This document shows positions 17,698 to 24,848 of a DNA stretch of 32,502 nucleotides, one piece after another (the first letter of the stretch is position 1; every line of letters begins with the position of its first letter). The position numbers and the translations under genes are program-made. Under the pieces are notes generated by a model. The model saw only the letters and a list, made by a program, of their open reading frames with translations. It was not told the origin of the DNA and searched no databases. Source of the stretch: an uncultured Ruminococcus sp. (GTDB lineage: Bacteria > Bacillota > Clostridia > Oscillospirales > Acutalibacteraceae); assembly GCA_902802985.1 (NCBI GenBank), contig CADCOE010000063.1, positions 1 to 32,502 of the forward strand, read 5' to 3'.

Positions 17698-17713
17698 GGG
17701 ATTTTGTAATCCC
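17698..17713. repeat. Short inverted repeat before the terminator
   Basis: GGGATT-TTGT-AATCCC is a perfect 6-bp stem with a 4-nt loop, 36 bases after the 57-residue gene. It may strengthen transcript-end stability. Confidence 0.5.
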
Positions 17714-17724
17714 GGAAAAAAATC

Positions 17725-17763
17725 GGCATAGTTTGGTGCTTACCGGCTATGCCGGTTTTTCAT
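17725..17763 (+). terminator. Terminator after the 57-residue protein gene
   Basis: GGCATAG (17725-17731) pairs with CTATGCC (17747-17753), flanked by A-run and T-run. An alternative compact stem ACCGGC-TAT-GCCGGT is followed directly by TTTT. Either form ends in a T-rich tract. Confidence 0.8.
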
Positions 17764-17790
17764 TTTGTAATGTTGTGGGCGGTGTGAATT

Positions 17791-18140
17791 CGCCTATGCA
17801 GTTCCATACGATAAGGAAACTGGATACCTTCAAAGGCAGACAACAGCTCGGATATAATCGGGTTCGGAGATGTCGGTGGAATCGGTCAGCTTATCTACCA
17901 CACCTTCCGTTTTCCGGAATATGAATACGAAGAAGCCAATGACGGCTACTGGTGCTTAAAGCCTATCGGAATGGCTGATATTGATAGCGTTTACTTTCTC
18001 TCCGGGAAAGAGATATTCTTGGAGCTATATAAACAAGGAAAAATAAAACGAGTCTCGCTGTCATACCGGGATTGGTACGATAGCGAGGCGGGTCCTAAAA
18101 GCAATCATATTTTGAATTCACAATCATATTTTGAATTCAC
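17791..18140 (+). pseudogene. Remnant of an unrecognised gene at the island's left edge
   Basis: A protein-like reading without a usable start runs in one frame: GFGDVGGIGQLIYHTFRF, then YEEANDGYWCLKPIGMADID, then FLSGKEIFLELYKQGKIKRVSLSY and RDWYDSEAGPKS. It ends in a 19-bp tandem repeat. Another frame just upstream reads MQFHTIRKLDTFKGRQQLG, which could be the original N-terminus before a frameshift. No ribosome binding site is visible, and the frame runs on into the next gene's promoter. It looks like a decayed gene fragment left beside the restriction-modification genes. Family not recognised. Confidence 0.4.
18102..18139. repeat. Perfect 19-bp tandem duplication
   Basis: CAATCATATTTTGAATTCA occurs twice head-to-tail (18102-18120 and 18121-18139), ending 11 bases before the -35 box of the XRE/methylase operon. 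It could be a slipped duplication at a junction or a pair of regulator sites. Confidence 0.85.
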
Positions 18141-18150
18141 TATTTATATA

Positions 18151-18179
18151 TTGATTTCTCAATACTTTTGTGGTATGAT
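18151..18179 (+). promoter_or_regulatory. Promoter of the XRE-D12 methylase operon
   Basis: TTGATT (18151-18156) and TATGAT (18174-18179) are 17 bp apart with an extended -10 TGG. AAAGGAG and ATG 18216 follow. Confidence 0.75.
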
Positions 18180-18215
18180 TTGTAAGTGTAAATCATACGA
18201 TGAAAGGAGTATATT

Positions 18216-18431
18216 ATGGCTTTCTCTTACAAACCGTTGTGGAAATTGCTTATAGACAAGGAAATGACAAAAAAGCAATTAATGGAAGTGACTGGTATTT
18301 CTAAATCGACAATGGATAAAATGGGGCGAAGCGAACAGGTATCTATGGATATTATTGATCGGATTTGCTCTCATTTTGATTGCAATATAAATGATGTTAT
18401 CGAACACATCAGTGATGGAGGAAAAAGATGA
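18216..18431 (+). CDS. Small XRE-family (Cro/CI-type) regulator
   Basis: This 71-residue helix-turn-helix protein consists of the DNA-binding domain only: LLIDKEMTKKQLMEVTGIS, then STMDKMGRSEQVSMDIIDRI and SHFDCNINDVIEH. It resembles the HTH_26/YozG-like branch. AAAGGAG precedes ATG 18216. The stop overlaps the methylase start (ATGA), so the two are translated together. It probably controls the methylase operon. Its sequence differs clearly from the C-protein at 21565-21777, implying two independently acquired units. Confidence 0.9.
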   Translation: MAFSYKPLWKLLIDKEMTKKQLMEVTGISKSTMDKMGRSEQVSMDIIDRICSHFDCNINDVIEHISDGGKR

Positions 18432-19546
18432 GAACAGTAAATACACTTATAAAGTGGCCCGGAGGAAAGGCAAGAGAAATTAAATACATTGAGCACCTTA
18501 TCCCGGAACATAGCAGATATATAGAACCTTTTTTCGGTGGCGGTGCGATGTTTTTCTATTTAAAACCAACTTCGGCAGTTGTTAATGATATCTCATCTGA
18601 CTTAATTGATTTTTATTCCCTTGCCAAAGAACAGAACCAGAAATTCAAATCTACACTTACTGCTTATAGCACTATTTTTGATAATCTTATTGCAGCCTGC
18701 GAAGTTAACGGCAACAAGCTGCTTAAAATATATGATGGCATAAAAAACCACAATTACGACCAGAACGAGTTACAGAACTTCGTTAATACAGTATTCGAAA
18801 ATCTTGATGAAGAGTCGGTAAACACCCTTGTTTTAGATGTTATAGCATTTAAAAAACAACTATATTCTAACGCATTAGATAAAATGCAAAGAACTGTAAA
18901 AAACGAACAGAAAATACCTTTTAATGCAGAAGACTTACGCGAAAATCTTATCACGGGCTTCACAAGCGGCACCTATATGTATTTTAGAGATATCTATAAT
19001 GACATTCTCTTAAAACGCAACACTGCGTTAAGTATGGAGTACCGTGTGGCAAACTTCTACTTTATCCGCGAATACTGTTATGGCTCTATGTTTAGATATA
19101 ATAGTAAAGGTGAATTTAACATTCCTTATGGAGGAATGTCATATAATCGCAAGGATTTTAAAGCCAAAATAAATGACATATTTTGCCCGGAAACTCAGGA
19201 ATTGTTTTCTGCAACAGATATTCATTGTCAAGATTTCGAAGAATTCTTATCATCTGTTGAACTTTCCGAAAACGATTTTATGTTTTTAGATCCTCCTTAC
19301 GATACAGATTTTTCAGATTATGAGGGCAAGGATTTTACAAAGGAGGATCAACGGCGATTAGCTGAAGCACTAAAAAAGACAAATGCAAAGTTTATTTTGA
19401 TTATTAAAAATACCGATTTTATTTATTCCCTTTACGATGGTTTTTTTAATATCCTTTGCTTCGACAAAACCTATACATATAATGTTCGCAGCAGAAATGA
19501 ACGCAATGTTGAACATTTGATAATTACTAACATCGCAACAGAATAA
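18428..19546 (+). CDS. DNA adenine methyltransferase, D12 class (Dam/DpnM-like)
   Basis: This 372-residue enzyme transfers a methyl group from SAM to adenine N6 in a specific DNA site. The D12-class start KWPGGKAREI and SAM-binding EPFFGGGAMFF occupy the N-terminus. The catalytic motif IV is DPPYDTDF, in FLDPPYDTDFSDYEGKDF near residue 290. The protein is longer than Dam (278) because of a central insertion, perhaps target recognition. It overlaps the XRE gene by 4 bases. No intact endonuclease lies on this strand, so it may be an orphan or may once have paired with the broken HNH enzyme at 19575-19996. The target sequence cannot be read from this. Confidence 0.93.
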   Translation: MRTVNTLIKWPGGKAREIKYIEHLIPEHSRYIEPFFGGGAMFFYLKPTSAVVNDISSDLIDFYSLAKEQNQKFKSTLTAYSTIFDNLIAACEVNGNKLLKIYDGIKNHNYDQNELQNFVNTVFENLDEESVNTLVLDVIAFKKQLYSNALDKMQRTVKNEQKIPFNAEDLRENLITGFTSGTYMYFRDIYNDILLKRNTALSMEYRVANFYFIREYCYGSMFRYNSKGEFNIPYGGMSYNRKDFKAKINDIFCPETQELFSATDIHCQDFEEFLSSVELSENDFMFLDPPYDTDFSDYEGKDFTKEDQRRLAEALKKTNAKFILIIKNTDFIYSLYDGFFNILCFDKTYTYNVRSRNERNVEHLIITNIATE

Positions 19547-19552
19547 TAATAT

Positions 19553-19584
19553 GACCGCCCCAAATTGCTTGGAGCGGTCTTTCT
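19553..19584 (+). terminator. Terminator after the D12 methylase
   Basis: GACCGC plus CCAA (19553-19563) pairs with TTGG plus GCGGTC (19569-19579) around a 5-nt loop with one mismatch, then TTTCT. It lies 6 bases past the methylase stop. Confidence 0.75.
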
Positions 19585-19996
19585 CAATTTCAGTTTTGAC
19601 TTTAGGTCTTCTATCGAAAGGGACCTTTTACTGTTATGATGTATCATTCGATGGCAGTTAGCGCAAATAAACTTCACATTTTTGGACAGCACCAGATAAA
19701 TAAGTTTCAAAACCTTCGTTTGAATATTGATATACTGGATTTGTATGATGTATTTCGATAAAATCTCGTCCTATATCACCGTATGTATCTTCAAAACAAA
19801 ATTCGCAAACTTCACAATATATTTTCCCGTTTGTGAAAACTTCGTATCCTTTCTTCCTGCCAATATTGCCGCGTCTTCTCCAGTTGGATTAAAAAGAGCA
19901 GTAAGTGCCGAAATAAGTTCAGATGTTGAGACTGGACCGTCTCGCTTAATAATATAAAGGGTTGGTAATATTAATGTTTTTTCCTCTATCCCGCAT
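19575..19996 (-). pseudogene. Decayed HNH restriction endonuclease, frameshifted and internally deleted
   Basis: Three pieces in different minus-strand frames together match one HNH endonuclease. The N-terminal piece (LPTLYIIKRDGPVSTSELI, then PTGEDAAILAGRKDTKFSQ) is shifted out of frame from ATG 19996 at a six-A run. The core piece reads GKIYCEVCEFCFEDTYGDIG, then RDFIEIHHTNPV. After a further shift near 19690 the C-terminal piece reads VKFICANCHRMIHHN. Together the pieces cover about 130 codons, well below the length I would expect of an intact enzyme of this type. The methylase at 20006-20695 ends just upstream, so this was probably the last gene of that operon. Confidence 0.75.
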
Positions 19997-20005
19997 TGTT
20001 TTACA

Positions 20006-20695
20006 TCACTCTCCGATTCTTAAACAGGCAGCATCATAGTATGCCTTATCAATTTCGCATCCAACAAATCTCCGGTCACACCCTTTTGCAGCAACTCCTG
20101 TTGATCCAACTCCCATAAATGGGTCAAATACTATATCTCCGGGATTGGAAGCAATATTGATAATATGTGATAGAAGTTTAACCGGCTTTTGTGCTGGGTG
20201 TTTTGGATTTCGTAATCTCTCGGGATACATACAAATTGGAGATTCAAAAAAATTATGCATCTCATTCTGAGAAGTGAAATTCCATTTATGACCTTTATTC
20301 CATAAACAGATAATCATCTCACAACTGTTTAAAAATCCGTTTTTGTAAATTTTGGGGGCAGGATTTGTTTTATGCCAGATAAAAAACTGAAATGTATCAA
20401 ATTCACTATCAAAGACCTCATGCCATTTGCCAATTAAGTTATAGCTTGTAAAGACAAAAATATTACCATCGGGTTTTATTATTCTTTTAAAATCATACAA
20501 TAAATCTTTAGGATCTAATGGAACATTGTCCCACTCTGCAATATCATTGTTTAACGCATCTCTTCCCGGAAGCGGAATATTTCCAGTCGAATATTGGGCA
20601 ATATTGTATGGAGGATCCGTTAAGATCAAGTCGATACAATTGTCTGGAATTGTCTTCATATACTCCATACAATCATTGTTAATTAGTTTTGACAT
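20006..20695 (-). CDS. Site-specific DNA methyltransferase (N6-adenine/N4-cytosine, beta-type motif order)
   Basis: This 229-residue SAM-dependent methylase has the catalytic motif TDPPYN near residue 27 and, at the C-terminus, the SAM-binding motif DPFMGVGSTGVAA. This order (IV first, I last) is the beta arrangement. KHPAQKPVKLLSHII precedes the SAM motif, as is usual. ATG 20695 follows the endonuclease stop with no gap (GGAGAATAAATG), and the SD sits in the endonuclease C-terminus. It should protect host DNA from the enzyme encoded upstream. Motifs alone cannot decide between m6A and m4C. Confidence 0.93.
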   Translation of the reverse strand: MSKLINNDCMEYMKTIPDNCIDLILTDPPYNIAQYSTGNIPLPGRDALNNDIAEWDNVPLDPKDLLYDFKRIIKPDGNIFVFTSYNLIGKWHEVFDSEFDTFQFFIWHKTNPAPKIYKNGFLNSCEMIICLWNKGHKWNFTSQNEMHNFFESPICMYPERLRNPKHPAQKPVKLLSHIINIASNPGDIVFDPFMGVGSTGVAAKGCDRRFVGCEIDKAYYDAACLRIGE

Positions 20696-21559
20696 TTATT
20701 CTCCTATGCACTCGCTTATCATATCATTTATGCGTTTATTTAAATCTATATGCTCTAATGCTTCACGATATATTTCTGTAAACTCTTCATACGATATTCC
20801 GGAAGGAAGAATTCGTTCCCAGAATTTCTTTCCAATTAAAAACATCGATGGGTAATTTAAGTGCTTTTTTACAGATCCAGTCCATGTGTTGCCTTCGCCG
20901 TCTTTATTGTAAAGAGTCGCAAAATAGGCATTACAATTTTCAATGCCCATATCAACATATATGGTCAGTAATTTTTCAACATTTGAAGGCGCATTAGAAC
21001 TATCCAAATCTCCTCCTGCCTTTAGTTCCATAACATTCCAGTTTGCACCATCAAAAAAAGCTAAATCTACGGGCTTAGTATAAATCTGATTGCTATGATA
21101 TTTCTTGGACAGTGGAAGCAAAACTGATTTACAGGATACGTGTGTTACCTTGCTTTCCACACGCATTCGTCCTTTGCCAGTAGCTTCACTATTTGCTCTA
21201 AAAGATGCAATTTCTCCGCGCAAATCCCCATTATGGGTATCTACATCAGTAACAACGACCTGTCCGGAAATAGTCGTAGGATCTATATTATGTTTAAGAT
21301 TTCGCGGATTTACGATTGTTGGAACATTTTCCTCTCCAAATGTAAGACGTGCAATTCGTTTTGCACAAGTTTCAATGGCAAATCCGCTTTTGGATTCAAA
21401 GCTACTTACAAAAACCATGCTTGCAGTAATTCTTTCATCCATTTGACTAAGGAGAAAATTATTTACTTTTCTTCTATAATTAGAAGCAAAATCAGCTTCA
21501 ATCAATTCTGTAAGATTAGAAAATTCTTCAACTACAATTTGTTTTATTGTGTTTCTCAT
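20696..21559 (-). CDS. Type II restriction endonuclease, PD-(D/E)XK type, TdeIII-like
   Basis: This 287-residue protein sits between a C-protein and a methylase, the normal place for the endonuclease. A PD-(D/E)XK core is visible: PVDLAFFDG, then WNVMELKAGGDLDSSNAP (Asp ... ELK). Conserved-looking surroundings are FATLYNKDGEGNTWTG, PSMFLIGKKFWE and SYEEFTEIYREALE. I recall this pattern from the TdeIII family (GGNCC cutters), but the specificity here is unproven. The start ATG 21559 lies 5 bases after the regulator stop; AAAGG within the end of the regulator gene acts as ribosome binding site. It appears intact. Confidence 0.85.
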   Translation of the reverse strand: MRNTIKQIVVEEFSNLTELIEADFASNYRRKVNNFLLSQMDERITASMVFVSSFESKSGFAIETCAKRIARLTFGEENVPTIVNPRNLKHNIDPTTISGQVVVTDVDTHNGDLRGEIASFRANSEATGKGRMRVESKVTHVSCKSVLLPLSKKYHSNQIYTKPVDLAFFDGANWNVMELKAGGDLDSSNAPSNVEKLLTIYVDMGIENCNAYFATLYNKDGEGNTWTGSVKKHLNYPSMFLIGKKFWERILPSGISYEEFTEIYREALEHIDLNKRINDMISECIGE

Positions 21560-21564
21560 GATTT

Positions 21565-21777
21565 CTACCTTTCTTCAATAAATAGTTTATATGTTTCAAT
21601 TCCAAGTGCATCCGCTATCTTTTGAATATTCTCCAGCGCGATGCTTCTTTGAAATCTCTCAATGTCACTTATGTAAGTTCTGTGCAATCCGCACATCTCG
21701 GCGAACTTTTCTTGAGAAACTCCGAGTTCATTTCGATATTTTCTCAGGTTTGTACCGAATACTTTTACAATATCCAT
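21565..21777 (-). CDS. Restriction-modification controller protein (C-protein, XRE family)
   Basis: This 70-residue helix-turn-helix protein shows the C-protein pattern: FGTNLRKYRNELGVSQEKFA, GLHRTYISDIER, then ALENIQKIADALGI. Such dimeric regulators first activate, then repress, their own gene and the endonuclease, delaying cutting until the methylase has protected the host. It is the first gene of a minus-strand operon: regulator, endonuclease, methylase. AAGGAG lies about 8 nt before ATG 21777. The inverted repeat at 21836-21854, over its -35 box, is a candidate binding site. Confidence 0.92.
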   Translation of the reverse strand: MDIVKVFGTNLRKYRNELGVSQEKFAEMCGLHRTYISDIERFQRSIALENIQKIADALGIETYKLFIEER

Positions 21778-21814
21778 CTTGACTTTCTCCTTCCCATACT
21801 GTAATATATTCTAT

Positions 21815-21854
21815 TTTATAGCAGACAAAAAGTATACATACAATAAGTGTATGT
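21815..21854 (-). promoter_or_regulatory. Promoter and candidate C-box of the restriction operon
   Basis: On the minus strand TTGTAT (21838-21843) and TATAAA (21815-21820) are 17 bp apart. A 7-bp inverted repeat ACATACA (21836-21842) / TGTATGT (21848-21854) overlaps the -35 box, where a C-protein operator would be expected. Confidence 0.6.
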
Positions 21855-21878
21855 TTGTAAAATGCTTATGAACTACAA

Positions 21879-21925
21879 AAAGACCACACTAAAGGTTTTA
21901 TCCTTAGGTGTGGTCTTTAGTTTGT
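21879..21925 (-). terminator. Strong hairpin at the island's right border
   Basis: AAAGACCACAC (21879-21889) and GTGTGGTCTTT (21908-21918) form an 11-bp stem with a partly paired interior. On the minus strand a TTTTTG tract follows, so it would end leftward transcripts. No minus-strand gene lies close to the right, so it may be a relic or guard the island. Confidence 0.7.
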
Positions 21926-22060
21926 GCCTCCGCTTGAAGAGTGCCAGTCAAAAATTTACTTGTTTCAGAAAATTCCTACCTTGCCACTTCCTTTTTGTCG
22001 GGCTTTTTTTGTATGAAGTCATCAAAAAGCATAGATTGACTGAAAAAATGACATTTTTGT

Positions 22061-22088
22061 TTGAATTTTTACAGAATTGTGTTATAAT
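22061..22088 (+). promoter_or_regulatory. Promoter of the amidase gene
   Basis: TTGAAT (22061-22066) and a perfect TATAAT (22083-22088) are 16 bp apart. The start codon is about 40 bases downstream of the expected transcription start. Confidence 0.75.
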
Positions 22089-22134
22089 GAATTGTACCAT
22101 TTTGTACAACAATAAAACTACAGGAGATGTGATA

Positions 22135-24063
22135 ATGAAGATGCAGAAGAAAATACTCCGAAAACTGATAACCGCTGTGTTATCTGCTTTCATTGTTATA
22201 TCGATACCGACATCGGTCGGATGGAGTGCTGTCAATGCGGCAGAAGCTCTCGAAGAGTCGATATACGATACTGCCGATTACCAATCTTCCGGCAATGGTG
22301 ACCGGGAAGAAGAACCGAACGAGGAGGACGGAACATTGGCTGTCGAAACGGAAGAACCCGCCGCAGAGGCAAGCCCGATTTCCGCAGACAGTTCCTATGT
22401 TTCCTCCAGCGTGACAGAAGTTTCCAAACTGTTGTCTATTTATGCCAATGCTGAGGGCGGTACCGAACCTTATACTTATAAATATTCTTATAAGCTGAAT
22501 GATGGTGCGTGGAACGTGATCAGTGATTTTTCTTCAGTTAAAAGAAAAACCATCAAGGTTCCCGATATCGGATGCAGTATGAAGATCCGTGTGACAGTGA
22601 AGGACAGCAAAAAAAAGATCAGCACAAAATATATGGATGTGCTTGTCAAAAAAACAATAGGAACTCCGTTTAGTGATACCGGATCTTTTTTGAGCAGTAA
22701 AACCGCATTTGTCAGCGGCACAGTGAATGTTTACGCTCAGTTTACCGGCGGTACTGAGCCGTATCAGTACAAATATTCCTATCGTATGGGAAATGGGGAA
22801 TGGGTTGGTGCTGACAAATACCTCATCAAAAATATCAAGACGTTTAAACTGCCGTCTGTACCGGGATACTGTACGGTACGCATAGAGGCAAAGGATGCTG
22901 ACGGCAATACTTGTACGCAAACATTGCCCCTGACTGTATGCAAAGATACGAATAAGAGCTTTAAAGACCTAGGTTCAACACTTAATGCTTCCGAGTTATG
23001 GGACAAAACAACCGTTACGGCAACGGCTCAATTTGAAGGCGGTGTGAAACCGTATTCTTATAAGTATTCTTACCGCAAAAATAATGGAGAATGGGTGGTT
23101 GCCAAGGAATATTCCACTGTCAAAAAGCTTTCTGTCAAGCTTCCCGGCACAGGCAATTATACTGTCAGGGTGGGTGCAATGGACAGTGCAGGCAACTATA
23201 CTTCCAAATATCTTTATGTCAAGGTAAAGCACAACACAGGCAAGCCGCTGGCAGATGATGGTTCCTATGTCAGCAAAACCTATGCCGCTCCGGGTGAAAC
23301 CATTACCGCATTTGCTAAGTTTGCAGGTGGTACCGAGCCGTACAATTATAAGTATTCCTATCGTTATAACAATAACAGTTGGGTGGTAGTCGGTGATATT
23401 ACTTCCAGCAACAGCAAAAGTATTGCTCTCCCTTCGCAGTCAGGTACTTATACCGTCAGAATTGCTGCCTATGATGCAGTGGGTACCTATCAGTCCAAGT
23501 ATATTACCGTTTATGTAGGAAGCAGTACGGGAATTAAAATCTATCTTTCTCCCAGCAACCAAAACGGCAATCTTTATGCATATGGCGACACTAACGAAAT
23601 GGAACAGTGCAACCGCATTGCCGATTACACTAAAATTGCATTGGAACGCTGCGGTTTTGCTGTGAAAAAAGCACCTGCCAATCAGGAAATGGCAAAATCG
23701 GTTGCGGAGTCAAATGAATGGGGTGCCGATCTTCATATGCCTATCCATACCAATGCCGGCGGAGGCGATGGCACAATGTGTATGGTCTATGTCAAAGATG
23801 AAAAGTCAATGAAACTGGCACGTCCGATTTATGAAGAAGTACAGGCAGTAAGCCCCGGTACATACGATTATGGTATCAGAGAGTATCCCGATCTGTATGA
23901 GTTGAAACATACCAAAGGAGATGCGGTTTATACGGAAGTTGACTTCCACGATAATCCGAAGATTGCCAAATGGCTGATCGAACATCCTGCCGATGTAGGC
24001 GAAGCATTTGCAAGAGGTGTTTGCAGAGCTTATGGCGTGGAATATATTCCCCCTTCAAAATAA
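22135..24063 (+). CDS. Secreted N-acetylmuramoyl-L-alanine amidase (Amidase_3-like) with four Ig-like repeats
   Basis: A 642-residue exported wall hydrolase. The signal peptide spans residues 1 to about 36 (KKILRKLITAVLSAFIVIS, cleavage near NAA). An acidic linker and four repeats of about 95 residues (about 80-465) follow, each with GGTEPY.YKYSY and a VR..A.D..G..SKY pattern. They resemble the repeats of the surface protein at 2-2440. The C-terminal ~175 residues are the amidase. E488 (in TNEMEQ), H538 (in PIHTNA) and E601 (in YTEVDFH) fit the zinc and catalytic positions. The usual first-ligand motif DPGHGG reads SPSNQN here. The frame is open upstream, but ATG 22135 has AGGAG and the signal peptide. 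Confidence 0.88.
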   Translation: MKMQKKILRKLITAVLSAFIVISIPTSVGWSAVNAAEALEESIYDTADYQSSGNGDREEEPNEEDGTLAVETEEPAAEASPISADSSYVSSSVTEVSKLLSIYANAEGGTEPYTYKYSYKLNDGAWNVISDFSSVKRKTIKVPDIGCSMKIRVTVKDSKKKISTKYMDVLVKKTIGTPFSDTGSFLSSKTAFVSGTVNVYAQFTGGTEPYQYKYSYRMGNGEWVGADKYLIKNIKTFKLPSVPGYCTVRIEAKDADGNTCTQTLPLTVCKDTNKSFKDLGSTLNASELWDKTTVTATAQFEGGVKPYSYKYSYRKNNGEWVVAKEYSTVKKLSVKLPGTGNYTVRVGAMDSAGNYTSKYLYVKVKHNTGKPLADDGSYVSKTYAAPGETITAFAKFAGGTEPYNYKYSYRYNNNSWVVVGDITSSNSKSIALPSQSGTYTVRIAAYDAVGTYQSKYITVYVGSSTGIKIYLSPSNQNGNLYAYGDTNEMEQCNRIADYTKIALERCGFAVKKAPANQEMAKSVAESNEWGADLHMPIHTNAGGGDGTMCMVYVKDEKSMKLARPIYEEVQAVSPGTYDYGIREYPDLYELKHTKGDAVYTEVDFHDNPKIAKWLIEHPADVGEAFARGVCRAYGVEYIPPSK

Positions 24064-24087
24064 AGAGGGAACTGCCGATATGTTTGT

Positions 24088-24131
24088 ACTCCTGCCTTAT
24101 TCCGATCAGTGAATGGGCAGGAGTTGTTTTT
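24088..24131 (+). terminator. Terminator or attenuator between the amidase and EndoU genes
   Basis: ACTCCTGCC (24088-24096) and GGCAGGAGT (24116-24124) form a perfect 9-bp stem followed by TGTTTTTA. It lies only 17 bases before the EndoU start codon and no clear separate promoter was seen for EndoU. It may therefore allow partial read-through, giving less EndoU than amidase transcript. Confidence 0.75.
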
Positions 24132-24147
24132 ACAAGGAGGAAAAGCA

Positions 24148-24846
24148 ATGTCAAATAAAAAAATTAATCTCAAAGTAACGGGAATGACAACTGTCATTGT
24201 TCTTGTTGCTGCGGTTATCTCCGTTTTTACAGGTATTAATTTGTCGGGCAGCCATCGGGACCAGACAGCCGTGCTGGAAAGTTCTGTCACAGTATTGGCT
24301 GACAATGAAAAAAGTACCGTAAGTGAAAAAGCAAATTTATCTCAGGATAAATGGATGGATCGTTCCGATGATATGTCAAGCAATGTTTCGGAAACGTCGG
24401 CAGCGGAAAAACATACCTATACGATGTCGGATATTGCCAATCTGGACAATACTCAAAACTTTTCCGACGGTGCATTGGAACATATTTTTGACGGAACGAT
24501 CAATAAACAAGGAAAAGCAACCGGCTATCACTATACGATGGTGAGTGACAGTAAAGGGAAGATGATCGAAAAAACCCGAAGTGCCGTTGATCAACACGGT
24601 GTATTTACGGGAAATGTTGAAGTTAACGGAATAAAAAAGAACAATTTCAGCTCTTTTTATCCGGAGAACTGGTCGCCGCAAGAGGTGGTCGATGCAATTA
24701 ATATTGCCTATGACGATGCCATAGCCAATCCCGATAATCCGTCAGGTTCTTTGTGGATCGGTTACTATAATGACCTTGAAATTGATATGTACCTGACTGA
24801 TGATCAAAAAATCATTACTGCATATCCGATTTACGAGGGGGCTTAA
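24148..24846 (+). CDS. Membrane-anchored or secreted EndoU-family RNase, putative toxin
   Basis: A 232-residue protein. A hydrophobic segment at about 12-32 (VTGMTTVIVLVAAVISVFTG) anchors or exports it. A Ser/Lys-rich linker runs to about 90, and a bacterial EndoU-like nuclease domain fills about 105-231. The expected His-His-Lys set is present: H112 in LEHIFDG, H128 in GYHYT and K163/K164 in NGIKKNNFSSFYPENWSP, followed by a VVDAINIAYDDA helix and EIDMYL...KIITAYP strands. Family members are RNA-cleaving toxins in contact-dependent and polymorphic toxin systems. AAGGAGG precedes ATG 24148; in-frame codons upstream lie in the terminator. Its stop is 2 bases before the next gene. Confidence 0.82.
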   Translation: MSNKKINLKVTGMTTVIVLVAAVISVFTGINLSGSHRDQTAVLESSVTVLADNEKSTVSEKANLSQDKWMDRSDDMSSNVSETSAAEKHTYTMSDIANLDNTQNFSDGALEHIFDGTINKQGKATGYHYTMVSDSKGKMIEKTRSAVDQHGVFTGNVEVNGIKKNNFSSFYPENWSPQEVVDAINIAYDDAIANPDNPSGSLWIGYYNDLEIDMYLTDDQKIITAYPIYEGA

Positions 24847-24848
24847 TT

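Noticed and set aside
18102..18139. Tandem repeat considered as part of a CRISPR array
   Set aside because: The two units abut with no spacers and there are only two; no cas genes nearby.
19471..19710. 79-codon minus-strand frame containing CANCHRMIHH as a separate gene
   Set aside because: It holds only the last part of an HNH domain, starts in mid-fold and runs through the methylase terminator; it is part of the broken endonuclease gene.
19727..19957. Plus-strand 76-codon frame in the methylase gap
   Set aside because: It lies opposite the HNH remnant, which explains the openness; no ribosome binding site.
21847..22134. N-terminal extension of the amidase gene
   Set aside because: The frame is open but covers the border hairpin and the TTGAAT/TATAAT promoter; ATG 22135 has an SD and begins a proper signal peptide.
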